Shown: positions 38,763 through 46,762 of the stretch, one piece after another
Layout of the letters: every line of letters begins with the position of its first letter
Position numbering within the stretch: the first letter of the stretch is position 1
Origin: Clostridium cellulovorans 743B
GTDB lineage: Bacteria; Bacillota; Clostridia; Clostridiales; Clostridiaceae
Reading direction: 5' to 3'
Length of the DNA stretch: 64,000 bases
NCBI RefSeq assembly: GCF_000145275.1
Contig: NC_014393.1
Coordinates: 992,001 to 1,056,000, forward strand
Position numbers and translations under genes: made by a program
The notes under the pieces: generated by a model
What the model was told of the DNA's origin: nothing
Databases searched by the model: none
The model's input: the letters and a program-made list of their open reading frames with translations, nothing else

Positions 38763-39248
38763 GTGGATAGAGATTATTTTGACAGGCCAGAGCGCTATAA
38801 AGACCTTAATGAAAAAGATAAAGTGGTTTTAGATAATTGGATTAAATCAAAGTTTGAAGTAGCAAGTAGCAATTACACCATAAGAAGTAGTTATGGATTA
38901 AAGCATGATTTAAATAGAGATACAGGTATCTATGTATATAATGGACAGTTTAAAGGTGCTATGTTAGCAGCTGGATTCACAGCGGTAGATGAAAGAATGT
39001 TAAACTGGCATTTTAAAATGAAGGAGAGAATCCCAAATAGTTTTTATGGGTTTTGTTTAAGACGTTATAAATATAACAATTCTCACTTGGGTGACTTCAC
39101 TAGAGATATGGAAAAAGCACCAGAATTTCCGAGAGAATCAATTGATAAAGTAGAGATTAAGGATTACCTTTACAAAAAACATGCTTGTGTAGAAGCTATA
39201 AAGGCTTTTGAAAAAGCTTGGATGAATTTTGAGAAGAGTAGAAAATAG
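38763..39248 (+). CDS. YozE SAM-like domain protein
   Basis: The GTG at 38763, seven bases after AGGAG, is a better start than a TTG 27 bases upstream. The product of 161 residues ends in a YozE-like sterile-alpha-motif fold (FYGFCLRRY, LGDFTRDM, FPRESIDKVEIKDYL, ACVEAIKAFEKAW). Function unknown; it lies between the candidate origin and the HTH/zinc-ribbon gene on the element. Confidence 0.7.
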   Translation: MDRDYFDRPERYKDLNEKDKVVLDNWIKSKFEVASSNYTIRSSYGLKHDLNRDTGIYVYNGQFKGAMLAAGFTAVDERMLNWHFKMKERIPNSFYGFCLRRYKYNNSHLGDFTRDMEKAPEFPRESIDKVEIKDYLYKKHACVEAIKAFEKAWMNFEKSRK

Positions 39249-39253
39249 TAAAA

Positions 39254-39319
39254 TTAAAACTCACCATTACCAGTAACTTAAGAGACTTAAAGATAGATTG
39301 TGGTAATGGAGAGTTAAAA
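39254..39319. repeat. Imperfect 18-base inverted repeat
   Basis: Arms at 39254-39271 and 39302-39319 match at 15 of 18 positions across a 30-base loop, in the 340-base non-coding stretch after the YozE-like gene. Confidence 0.5.
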
Positions 39320-39412
39320 CTAAGGTCAAGGTTTTAAGAGTAGTAAGAGCGTTATAAAGTTTAAAGTTTTTATTACTAATATCATGTAACTTAATTAATA
39401 AGACATTCTGAC

Positions 39413-39510
39413 ATACCCCCATAGGGGGGTATAATCTCTACAACCTTTTAGCTAAAGGTCGGTGGCATCCCTTTACGCTAAAAAACGCACTTTTCTAGGG
39501 GCGGGAGGGG
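39413..39510. other. Hairpin-rich non-coding region, oriT-like
   Basis: ATACCCCC at 39413-39420 pairs with GGGGGTAT at 39425-39432. A near-palindrome ACCTTTTAGCTAAAGGT (about 39443) follows, then a G-rich run (GGGGCGGGAGGGG, about 39498). This GC-rich, structured block in AT-rich DNA could be a transfer origin or regulatory leader. No relaxase gene is in the window, so this is inference only. Confidence 0.3.
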
Positions 39511-39588
39511 AAATTTTGCGAAATGTTATAAATATAGGAATAGCAAAGGCTAAGATAGGATTTTCCAAGGATAAGTAGGCGGTGAAAA

Positions 39589-40035
39589 ATGTTAAATGAG
39601 AAACAAAAAGATGAAATTTTAGAATTTCGTAAAAAGGGATATGGATACAAGAGTATTTCAGGTATTTTAAAAATCAATAGAGATGTTGTAAGGGATTTAT
39701 GCAAAAGAAATGGTCTTGGAGGTTTTCTAGGTTACGGAAAGTCTGTGCCGATGGAAAGTAAAAAAGAAATACCTATTAGACAGACAAGCTGTGAAAGCTG
39801 TGGAGAGCCTATTAATATTTTAGAAAGACGAGGACGAAAGGCTAGATTTTGTTCTGATTGCTGTAGAAGAAAATGGTGGTATGAAAACCAAGACAAGAAA
39901 GATAGAAGAGAAAGTGCTTGGTACTCTTTCGTTTGTTTGTATTGTAGAAAAGACTTTAAAGCCTATGGGAATAGAGCTAGAAAGTATTGCAGTAGAAAAT
40001 GCTATGTGGAACATAGATATGGTATTAATATTTAA
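39589..40035 (+). CDS. HTH plus zinc-ribbon element protein
   Basis: Starts at ATG after GGCGGTG. The 148-residue product has an N-terminal sigma-like HTH (KGYGYKSISGILKINRDVVRDLCKRNGLG) and two cysteine pairs per zinc site (CESCGEP...CSDCCRRKWW; CLYCRKDF...CSRKC). It is a paralogue of the 41712 gene. Such proteins are often loosely annotated as sigma-70-like and travel with serine recombinases; a DNA-binding regulatory role is likely. Confidence 0.7.
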   Translation: MLNEKQKDEILEFRKKGYGYKSISGILKINRDVVRDLCKRNGLGGFLGYGKSVPMESKKEIPIRQTSCESCGEPINILERRGRKARFCSDCCRRKWWYENQDKKDRRESAWYSFVCLYCRKDFKAYGNRARKYCSRKCYVEHRYGINI

Positions 40036-40091
40036 GCGGGGATAGTGAAAAGAACGGAGTTATAAATTTATAATTAATTGTCTTGCTATAT

Positions 40092-40132
40092 ATGTGTTTT
40101 AGAGTGATATATAGTATAACGAAAAAACACAT
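40092..40132 (+). promoter_or_regulatory. Hairpin element, copy 1
   Basis: ATGTGTTTT (40092-40100) pairs perfectly with AAAACACAT (40124-40132) around a loop containing AGAGTGATATATAGTATAAC. It directly precedes the ribosome site of the gene at 40145. The same loop with a different stem recurs at 40508. Confidence 0.65.
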
Positions 40133-40144
40133 GGAGGGCTTAAA

Positions 40145-40456
40145 ATGAGAGCATTATTTGGAAGAAAGGTTTTAAATTTAAAGGAACTTAAGGAGTTAAC
40201 AAAAGAAGCAAAAGCTGATGGAGTTCAAGGGACGGCTTACGAAGTTACAAAAGAAATTGAATTAACCGATGATGAATTTAAAGAATTCACAAAGGACTTT
40301 GGAAAAGACCAGCCTTGGATAACAGAAGAGGATGGCGGGTGCAATGAAAAGGGAGAGTTAAAGTGCATAAGAGTTAAAAATTCAAAAACAAAGAAGTGCA
40401 TTTTAGTTGATTCAGAGGGTTACACATACCCAAGGTATACAGCAATAGAGAAGTAG
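40145..40456 (+). CDS. DUF6329-like small element protein
   Basis: ATG follows ATGGAGGGC. The 103-residue acidic protein has no catalytic motif; the closest family by memory is DUF6329, found on clostridial mobile elements. It is preceded by hairpin copy 1 and followed by a terminator, so it is a single-gene unit. Confidence 0.6.
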   Translation: MRALFGRKVLNLKELKELTKEAKADGVQGTAYEVTKEIELTDDEFKEFTKDFGKDQPWITEEDGGCNEKGELKCIRVKNSKTKKCILVDSEGYTYPRYTAIEK

Positions 40457-40459
40457 AAG

Positions 40460-40485
40460 AAAGCCCTAAAACTGGGGCTTTTTTA
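40460..40485 (+). terminator. Terminator
   Basis: AAGCCC (40461-40466) pairs with GGGCTT (40475-40480), followed by T residues. Confidence 0.75.
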
Positions 40486-40507
40486 GCTTATAAAAGACTT
40501 GCTTATT

Positions 40508-40546
40508 CTGTACTTTAGAGTGATATATAGTATAACAAAAGTACAG
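40508..40546 (+). promoter_or_regulatory. Hairpin element, copy 2
   Basis: CTGTACTTT (40508-40516) pairs perfectly with AAAGTACAG (40538-40546). The 21-base loop begins with AGAGTGATATATAGTATAAC, identical to copy 1, although the stems differ. It directly precedes the GGGAGG ribosome site of the gene at 40560. Confidence 0.65.
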
Positions 40547-40559
40547 GGAGGAACTGAAA

Positions 40560-41333
40560 GTGAAAGAAAATCAGTACAAGTTAATATTGAAAGTAAAGGG
40601 ACTTGAAAGAAAAGCAACCTCAAAGGTTATAGGCGACTTCTTTGGAGTAGAACCAAGGTATTTAGGAGCACCAAGCTTTAACTTTGAAATCCAAACACAA
40701 AAGGGGGAAACCTTTATAGTTGATAGGAATGGAGCAATTATTACACCAACTTATGAAATTGAAGAAACTTCAGAGGTAATAGAACTCTATTCCAAAATAG
40801 CTGAGGCAGGTGCAGAAAGTATAGAGATTGAGATAAAGCTATCAATGAATGGGCATAGAGGAATTTCACTTAAGAACCTTATAAATATTATTTCAAGTAA
40901 GCAAAGTCTTATTAAAAAAGCTCTTGGCATAGAGCGAAATATTGTAGAACAAGATTTCATTGAAGGGATTAACAATGTTAGGTTAATAGAAATTGAAGAT
41001 TTTAAAAGGAGTGCATTAGAAATTGGCGTGGATAAATGCGAAGGGATAAGCTTTGATTTTGAAGAGGAAGCTATAGGTTTTAAGTTCTTTAAAGAAAAAG
41101 CAGAGCCACAGGATTTATTTGCATACCTTCAATTAACACAAGCCTTAAATGATAATGCAAAAACATTAAGACATTCTTCACCCAAAACAACTGAAACCAA
41201 TAATGAAAAATATACCTTCAGAACTTGGCTTCTAAGGCTCGGATTCATAGGCAATAGGTATAAAGAGTCGAGGAGCCAATTATTAAGGCACTTAAGCGGA
41301 AACAGCGCCTTTAGAAGCCCAACAAACGCATAG
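40560..41333 (+). CDS. Element protein of unknown function
   Basis: GTG start after GGGAGG. The 257-residue protein has a beta-rich N-terminal domain (QYKLILKVKGLERKATSKVIG, EIQTQKGETFIVDRNG) and a later alpha/beta part. It resembles 'virulence-related' proteins of clostridial mobile elements, whose biochemical role is unknown. It is regulated by hairpin copy 2 and ends at a strong terminator. Confidence 0.55.
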   Translation: MKENQYKLILKVKGLERKATSKVIGDFFGVEPRYLGAPSFNFEIQTQKGETFIVDRNGAIITPTYEIEETSEVIELYSKIAEAGAESIEIEIKLSMNGHRGISLKNLINIISSKQSLIKKALGIERNIVEQDFIEGINNVRLIEIEDFKRSALEIGVDKCEGISFDFEEEAIGFKFFKEKAEPQDLFAYLQLTQALNDNAKTLRHSSPKTTETNNEKYTFRTWLLRLGFIGNRYKESRSQLLRHLSGNSAFRSPTNA

Positions 41334-41346
41334 ATATAGAAGCATT

Positions 41347-41371
41347 GACTGCAATAATTGCGGTCTTTTTT
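41347..41371 (+). terminator. Strong terminator
   Basis: GACTGCAA (41347-41354) pairs with TTGCGGTC (41358-41365; one G-T) and is followed by six T residues. Confidence 0.85.
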
Positions 41372-41487
41372 CTTTGTTTTTATCTTATGTATTTACTTTT
41401 ACTAGCTCAAGGCTATAAAGATTGGAAGTTTTCAATTAAATCACCAAAGAAAGCTAAGAATTTAGAGTAATAGTTTTAGATATTTGA

Positions 41488-41510
41488 AAGGGCCTTAGAG
41501 CTCTTTTTTT
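41488..41510 (+). terminator. Terminator-like hairpin
   Basis: AAGGGC (41488-41493) pairs with GCTCTT (41500-41505; one G-T pair) before a run of T residues. No gene ends nearby, so it may close a short leader or untranslated RNA from 41372 onward. I see nothing else in 41372-41602. Confidence 0.5.
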
Positions 41511-41602
41511 ATGGAAAATAAGGATGACATACATCCAACAATAGCTATAGATTTAGAATGAAGATAGTGGAAAAATGATATTTAATAAGTAGAAGTATTC
41601 TT

Positions 41603-41692
41603 AAAAGAGCCTGTTCTATATTCCGTATATATAAATAGAAAGTAAACAACTTTTATTTATGTACAGATGAGTTATAGAGTGGCTCTTTTTTT
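41603..41692 (+). promoter_or_regulatory. Possible attenuator before the HTH/zinc-ribbon gene
   Basis: AAAAGAGCC (41603-41611) can pair with GGCTCTTTT (41681-41689), which runs into a T-tract just upstream of the GGAGGGAG ribosome site at about 41699. A terminator inside the leader suggests conditional read-through. Confidence 0.45.
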
Positions 41693-41711
41693 CTTTTATG
41701 GAGGGAGAGCA

Positions 41712-42128
41712 ATGACAAGTAATCAAAAGGAAGAAATAAAAAAGATGCGGCAAGATGGAAATAGCTATTCTAAAATTGCATTAATCCTTGGCATATCTGA
41801 AAACACAATAAAATCTTACTGTAGACGTAATAATTTAGGCATCAATAAAGTTGTCAAACCAGATAAGGAAGAAGAACTCTATACAGTGTGTAAGAATTGT
41901 AGCAAGCCATTAGAACAAGGAACGAAAGGTCATCGTAAGAAGTTCTGTTCAGATATTTGTCGTAGGTCATGGTGGAGAGATAATGAAGCCCTATATAATA
42001 AAAAGGCTTTTTATAAATTAAAGTGTTTAGCCTGTGGAAAGGAATTTGAAAGCTATGGTAATAAGGATCGTAAATTTTGTGGTCATAGCTGTTATATAAA
42101 TTATCGGTTTGGGAAATTGGAGGGTTGA
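41712..42128 (+). CDS. HTH plus zinc-ribbon element protein (paralogue)
   Basis: I use the ATG at 41712, after GGAGGGAG; the frame also opens 45 bases upstream without a site. The 138-residue product shares its plan and many residues with the 39589 protein: a HTH (DGNSYSKIALILGISENTIKSYCRRNNLG) and two zinc ribbons (CKNCSKP...CSDICRRSWW; CLACGKEF...CGHSC). It precedes a SHOCT-like gene and two recombinases with short gaps, suggesting one operon and a control role in excision or integration. Confidence 0.75.
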   Translation: MTSNQKEEIKKMRQDGNSYSKIALILGISENTIKSYCRRNNLGINKVVKPDKEEELYTVCKNCSKPLEQGTKGHRKKFCSDICRRSWWRDNEALYNKKAFYKLKCLACGKEFESYGNKDRKFCGHSCYINYRFGKLEG

Positions 42129-42129
42129 A

Positions 42130-42285
42130 ATGACTAAGGAGCAATTTGAATGTGAAAAAAATTATAGAGTTTCTATCGCTATTGCTAAGGTTATGCTTTC
42201 TAGAAAATTAATAAATGAAAAAGACTATAGTAAAATCGACACTATGCTGATAAAGAAATATAAGCCTATTGTCGGTGGATTATAG
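42130..42285 (+). CDS. SHOCT-like small protein
   Basis: ATG at 42130 lies one base after the preceding stop, with GGAGGG upstream. The 51-residue product MTKEQFECEKNYRVSIAIAK... ends in a short amphipathic SHOCT-like oligomerisation helix (KLINEKDYSKIDTMLIKKY). Proteins like this routinely sit before serine recombinases on Firmicute elements. Confidence 0.7.
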   Translation: MTKEQFECEKNYRVSIAIAKVMLSRKLINEKDYSKIDTMLIKKYKPIVGGL

Positions 42286-42348
42286 CTCTTATTAACTTGA
42301 TTTGTATCAACATTAGAGTTAACATTGGTAGCTGAAGGGAGTGATATC

Positions 42349-43653
42349 ATGACAAGAAACATAAGAAAAATAGAGCCTTTAACACAAAAGATGCCTAGAA
42401 AAAAACGTGTAGCTGCTTATGCAAGGGTATCAAGTGGTAAGGATGCAATGCTTCATTCACTTTCAGCACAGGTCAGCTATTATAGTGATTTAATACAAAA
42501 GCATGTTGGATGGGAATATGCAGGAGTTTTTGCAGATGAAGCACTTACTGGAACAAAGGAGATTAGACCAGAGTTTCAAAGACTCTTAAATGAATGTAGA
42601 AATGGTAAGATTGATATGGTAATTACAAAATCCATATCTAGATTGGCAAGGAATACTGTTACAATGCTTGAAACAGTAAGAGAACTAAAAAGCTTAAATA
42701 TTGATGTGTATTTTGAAAAAGAAAATATTCACAGTCTTAGCGGGGATGGAGAGCTGATGCTTACTATCCTCGTTTCTTTTGCTCAAGAGGAAAGTCGGTC
42801 AGTTAGTGAAAATTGCAAATGGCGAATAAGAAAAGGCTTTGAAGCTGGTGAGCTTATAAATTTAAGGTTTATGTATGGATATCATATTAAAAAAGGAAAA
42901 ATTGAAATTAATGAATCAGAGGCAGAAATTGTCCGTATGATTTTTAATGATTATATAGATGGAATAGGATGTACTCTTATAGCTAAGAAATTAAGAGAGA
43001 TGAACGTACCTAAAATAAAAGGTGGCATTTGGAATTCAGAGAGAGTTGTAAATATTATAAAAAATGAGAAGTATGCAGGTAATGCCTTGCTTCAGAAAAA
43101 ATATGTAAAGGATCATTTAACAAAGACTTTAGTGATAAACAAAGGAAATCTTCCAATGTATTATGCCGAAGGAACTCATCCAGCAATTATAAATATAGAA
43201 ACTTTTCAAATGGCACAGGAGATTATGAGTAAAAATGTTGAAAAGTATATACGTGATAATACTAGAGTAAAATATCCTTTCACTAGCAAAATTATATGTG
43301 GAATATGTGGAAAAAACTATAGGCATAAGAATACAAGAGGAAGAATTTCATGGAATTGTTCTACTCATTTAAAATACGGAAAGGATAGTTGTCCTTCAAA
43401 GCAAATACCTGAGGAGATTTTAATAGCGGTAACAACAGCAGTTTTAGGATTAAAGGAATTTGATGAGGATATATTTCAAGAAAAGATAAAGGAAATACAA
43501 GTACCAGAGCAGAATACATTGGTTTTTGTTTTTATGGATGGAACTACATTAAAAAAGGAATGGAATTATAAATCACGTAGCGAAGGTTGGAGTATTGAGG
43601 CTAGGGAAAAGGCAAGAGAAAGAAGCCTTAAAAATATAGAGGGGAGGAATTAG
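42349..43653 (+). CDS. Large serine recombinase 1
   Basis: ATG at 42349 follows AAGGGAGTGAT and is better than a TTG 24 bases earlier. The 434-residue protein has a resolvase catalytic domain (YARVSSGKD with Ser28; SRLARN; SFAQEESRS), a recombinase domain (GCTLIAKKLREMNVP...) and a zinc ribbon (CGICGKNY...). It is shorter than the second recombinase and lacks a long coiled-coil tail. Only two bases separate the two genes, so the enzymes are co-expressed and may act as a pair in integration. Confidence 0.9.
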   Translation: MTRNIRKIEPLTQKMPRKKRVAAYARVSSGKDAMLHSLSAQVSYYSDLIQKHVGWEYAGVFADEALTGTKEIRPEFQRLLNECRNGKIDMVITKSISRLARNTVTMLETVRELKSLNIDVYFEKENIHSLSGDGELMLTILVSFAQEESRSVSENCKWRIRKGFEAGELINLRFMYGYHIKKGKIEINESEAEIVRMIFNDYIDGIGCTLIAKKLREMNVPKIKGGIWNSERVVNIIKNEKYAGNALLQKKYVKDHLTKTLVINKGNLPMYYAEGTHPAIINIETFQMAQEIMSKNVEKYIRDNTRVKYPFTSKIICGICGKNYRHKNTRGRISWNCSTHLKYGKDSCPSKQIPEEILIAVTTAVLGLKEFDEDIFQEKIKEIQVPEQNTLVFVFMDGTTLKKEWNYKSRSEGWSIEAREKARERSLKNIEGRN

Positions 43654-43655
43654 CT

Positions 43656-45245
43656 TTGGCAATAGCAAGAGCAGTAACAGTAATACCAGCAATAGTTGGA
43701 CGATTTACACCAACAACTTCAGGAGTGGTTACCATGAAAAAGGTAGCCGCTTATGCTAGGGTTTCTACAGATAATGATGAACAGCTTTCAAGTTTTGAGG
43801 CTCAAATGGATTATTACGCAAGGTACATTAAATCAAACACTGAGTGGTCTTTTGTTGAGGTATATACAGACGAGGGCATTTCAGCAACTAGTACAAAGAA
43901 ACGTGATGGATTTAATAGAATGATTACAGATGCACTGAACGGAAAGATTGATCTTATAATAACAAAGTCCGTTAGCAGATTTGCGAGGAATACCGTAGAT
44001 ACCCTTACAACAGTAAGACAACTTAAAGAAAAAGGTGTTGAAGTATATTTCGAGAAAGAAAATATCTATACTTTGGATAGTAAGGGAGAATTACTAATTA
44101 CGATAATGAGTTCCTTGGCACAGGAAGAAAGTAGGTCAATCAGTGAGAATGTAACTTGGGGACAGAGAAAAAGATTTGCAGATGGTAAAGTAAGCCTTCC
44201 ATACAAACAATTTTTAGGCTATGAAAAGGGTGAAGATGGCTTACCTAAGATTGTAGAAAAAGAAGCTACAATTATAAGAACGATTTATAAACTGTTCCTT
44301 GAAGGAAAAACTCCATCAGCAATAGCAAAGCATTTAACTCTAAGCAAGATTCCAACACCAGGAGGAAAAGAAATTTGGCAAGCTAGTACGGTATCCAGTA
44401 TTCTTAAAAACGAAAAGTATAAAGGGGATGCTATTCTTCAAAAGAGTTTCACCATTGACTTTCTAACAAAGAAAAAGAAAATTAATGAAGGAGAAATTCC
44501 ACAGTATTATGTAGAAAATAGCCATCCTGCAATAATTACTCCTGAAGTGTTTGATTTAGTCCAGCATGAGATTAAAAAGCGGAAGGATGCAAAAGGATAT
44601 AAAACAAGTAGTGGGTGCTTTTCAGGAAAAATTGTTTGTGGTAAATGTGGAAATTTCTACGGTAGCAAGGTATGGCATTCCACCAGTAAATACAGAAGAA
44701 TTATTTGGCAGTGCAATTCTAAATTTAAAAATAATGAGAAGTGCGGGACACCACACCTTTATGAGGATAAGATAAAACAAGCTTTTGTTGAAGTATTTAA
44801 TAGCGTAATTGAAAATAAGGAAGAAATCTTAGCAGGCTATGAAGGAATACTACAAGCCTTAACAGACACTACAAAGCTAGATAAGGAAAGTTTTAAGCTT
44901 CAAAGTGAGCTAGAAGTTGTTTCTGAAATGCTTAAAAAATGTGTTGAAGAAAATGCTCACAGTGCCTTGAATCAAGATGAATATGAAGAACGCTATAAAG
45001 CGTTAGCAGAAAGATATGAGAATATTAAAAAAGGTCTTGAAGAGATTGATGAAAAGAGACTAGAGAGAAGTGCTAAGCATGAAAGTATTACAGCTTTTAT
45101 AAAAGAACTTGAGCAAAGAGAAGGTTTAATTACAGAGTTTGATGAGAACCTTTGGGCAGGTACTATTGAGAAAATAATAGTAAATACTGAAGAACAAATA
45201 ACTTTTGTATTTAAGGATGGTATGGAGATAGAATGGAATATTTAA
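43656..45245 (+). CDS. Large serine recombinase 2
   Basis: The TTG at 43656 follows GGGGAGG. The 529-residue protein has an extra N-terminal segment of about 26 residues before the catalytic domain (YARVSTDND, Ser37; SRFARN; SLAQEESRS), then a recombinase domain, zinc ribbon (CGKCGNFY) and a coiled coil (about 400-490) typical of large serine integrases. It should catalyse strand exchange at attP/attB. Its TAA is the first codon of a duplicated terminator sequence (see 46650). Confidence 0.9.
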   Translation: MAIARAVTVIPAIVGRFTPTTSGVVTMKKVAAYARVSTDNDEQLSSFEAQMDYYARYIKSNTEWSFVEVYTDEGISATSTKKRDGFNRMITDALNGKIDLIITKSVSRFARNTVDTLTTVRQLKEKGVEVYFEKENIYTLDSKGELLITIMSSLAQEESRSISENVTWGQRKRFADGKVSLPYKQFLGYEKGEDGLPKIVEKEATIIRTIYKLFLEGKTPSAIAKHLTLSKIPTPGGKEIWQASTVSSILKNEKYKGDAILQKSFTIDFLTKKKKINEGEIPQYYVENSHPAIITPEVFDLVQHEIKKRKDAKGYKTSSGCFSGKIVCGKCGNFYGSKVWHSTSKYRRIIWQCNSKFKNNEKCGTPHLYEDKIKQAFVEVFNSVIENKEEILAGYEGILQALTDTTKLDKESFKLQSELEVVSEMLKKCVEENAHSALNQDEYEERYKALAERYENIKKGLEEIDEKRLERSAKHESITAFIKELEQREGLITEFDENLWAGTIEKIIVNTEEQITFVFKDGMEIEWNI

Positions 45246-45306
45246 GGTATTAGTAAAACACCCACAAGGTTGGCTTAGGGACAAGCTGGCTTTGTGGGCG
45301 TTTTTG
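45243..45306 (+). terminator. Recombinase terminator, repeat copy A
   Basis: TAAGGTATTAGTAAAACACC starts at the recombinase stop codon. It leads into a hairpin (CACCCACAA with TTGTGGG, and GTTGGC/GCTGGC inside) followed by T residues. A diverged copy lies at 46650. Confidence 0.75.
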
Positions 45307-45678
45307 TTTTGGAATTGAGGGTCATATAAGTAAAATATAAGATTTTTTGTAGCATTATAGATGAATTTGATGAATTTAAATAATATAAAAAATGTGTAAA
45401 AACATGTATAATTATTATATTGAACTATTCATATTTCAAGGTAAATAGGAGTGATCAGTAAGGAGTTTTTAGCTTTATTCGATAATATGAAGGAAAAATC
45501 AGGAAAGATAATGCGTGCGAATGAATATAGAAAAAGTGTTAGAAAGTATACTCAAGATGGGGAAAAACATATTAAAAATTTCACAAAATATTGAATGATG
45601 TCTGAAAAAAATGATTGTGAATTATAGTAAACATCAACTTTAAGTGAGGTTATCATATATTGTAGAGGAGAGAATGCA
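45307..45678. other. Intergenic stretch with a doubtful small ORF
   Basis: A GTG at 45451 opens 47 codons (MISKEFLALFDNMKEKSG...) ending at 45594. The frame is basic and hydrophilic, but the only ribosome-site-like GGAG abuts the GTG too closely, so I do not claim it as a gene. Nothing else is evident. Confidence 0.35.
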
Positions 45679-46635
45679 ATGGTAATAGCTTTTTTAGACT
45701 TATTAGGATTTAGTTGGCTTATGGAGTATGACTTAAAAGCAGCATATTATAATCTTGATCATTTTAACAGGATTATTAGTACAAAGATAATTGATGCAAA
45801 ATGCTATCCAAAAGATAGTTGTTCTACAGTTATGCAGCAATTCGTTGAAAATACTTCGATTACATCTTTTAATAATATGGTAAGTATAAGTGATTCGTTG
45901 ATTATTGGTTCAGATAATCCAGATATTTTTGTAAAGCAATTATGTAATTTAATATCATCAGCATTTATTGAATCAAATAAAGATTTTAGAATAGAGATTG
46001 AGGATATTAAACATGTAAAGGACGAACCAAATCTAAATAAAGAAACATGTACAGTTAAATGGGAAAAAGTATGCGCATTTCCACTTCTTTTTAGGGGAGG
46101 TATCTCTATAGGTGACGTTATATTTAGTAATGAAATGCAAATTATAAACAATGAAGCTAAAAGAAATGGGCTTAATGTTTGTGGAATACCTTATCTAGAA
46201 GCGACAAGGTTGGAGAAGAGTGGAAAGGGGCCTAGATTATTCTGCTCTCATGCTTTTGTAAATTCATTGAGTTTAGAGAGCAAAAAAGTAATAAAGTATG
46301 TTGGAAAGATTAGAGATGAAGATGTTTATGAAATAGTATGGACTTATTATGCGTTTGAAGCAATGGATAATTGGGACGATAAAATTATAAATATTGAAAG
46401 GTGTTTAAACACAACGCTACTTCCGCCAGCTATTAATCTATATAACTATTTCAAAGATGATGAAATCAATAATTTACACTATTTTGAATTGTTAAAATTA
46501 ATTTTTATTGGAGCGATTAAATATTCTAGGGATAATATAGGAGAAGAATCGAAGACGATAGAAATTTTAAAATTGAAAATGAAGGAATCTAATTTACCTG
46601 AAGAATTATTTGATATTAGTGGGTTTGTGGAATAA
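45679..46635 (+). CDS. Class III nucleotidyl cyclase-like protein
   Basis: ATG follows GGAGAG. The 318-residue protein has the landmarks of a class III cyclase fold. It starts with AFLDLLGFS (metal Asp at residue 7), then a second acidic position in SISDSL (Asp72). RGGISIGDV (about 139) and GIPYLEATRLE (about 169) then correspond to the dimer/substrate end of that fold, followed by RLFCSHAFVNSL. The C-terminal 90 residues are helical and unknown. It may make or sense a nucleotide signal, as in Pycsar-type defence, but activity is unproven. It sits between two copies of the recombinase terminator. Confidence 0.6.
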   Translation: MVIAFLDLLGFSWLMEYDLKAAYYNLDHFNRIISTKIIDAKCYPKDSCSTVMQQFVENTSITSFNNMVSISDSLIIGSDNPDIFVKQLCNLISSAFIESNKDFRIEIEDIKHVKDEPNLNKETCTVKWEKVCAFPLLFRGGISIGDVIFSNEMQIINNEAKRNGLNVCGIPYLEATRLEKSGKGPRLFCSHAFVNSLSLESKKVIKYVGKIRDEDVYEIVWTYYAFEAMDNWDDKIINIERCLNTTLLPPAINLYNYFKDDEINNLHYFELLKLIFIGAIKYSRDNIGEESKTIEILKLKMKESNLPEELFDISGFVE

Positions 46636-46649
46636 TAGAATTGAGTAGT

Positions 46650-46714
46650 TAAGGTATTAGTAAAACACCAATAAGGTTGGATTAGAAAGAAGCCAGCTTT
46701 GTAGGTGTTTTTTC
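46650..46714 (+). terminator. Terminator, repeat copy B
   Basis: The same TAAGGTATTAGTAAAACACC as at 45243 is followed by a related hairpin (CACCAATAAGGTTGG... with CCAGCTTTGTAGGTG) and six T residues. It closes the cyclase-like gene. Confidence 0.75.
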
Positions 46715-46762
46715 GGGTAAGGAAGTTCGAATTGATAATACCTAATTTGGAGGAAATTATTA

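Noticed and set aside
41345..41470. 41-codon hydrophobic frame starting with TTG
   Set aside because: It begins inside a strong terminator stem (41347-41371) and has no ribosome site.
33929..45245. Prophage
   Set aside because: No terminase, capsid, tail, holin or lysin genes; only recombination and replication genes.
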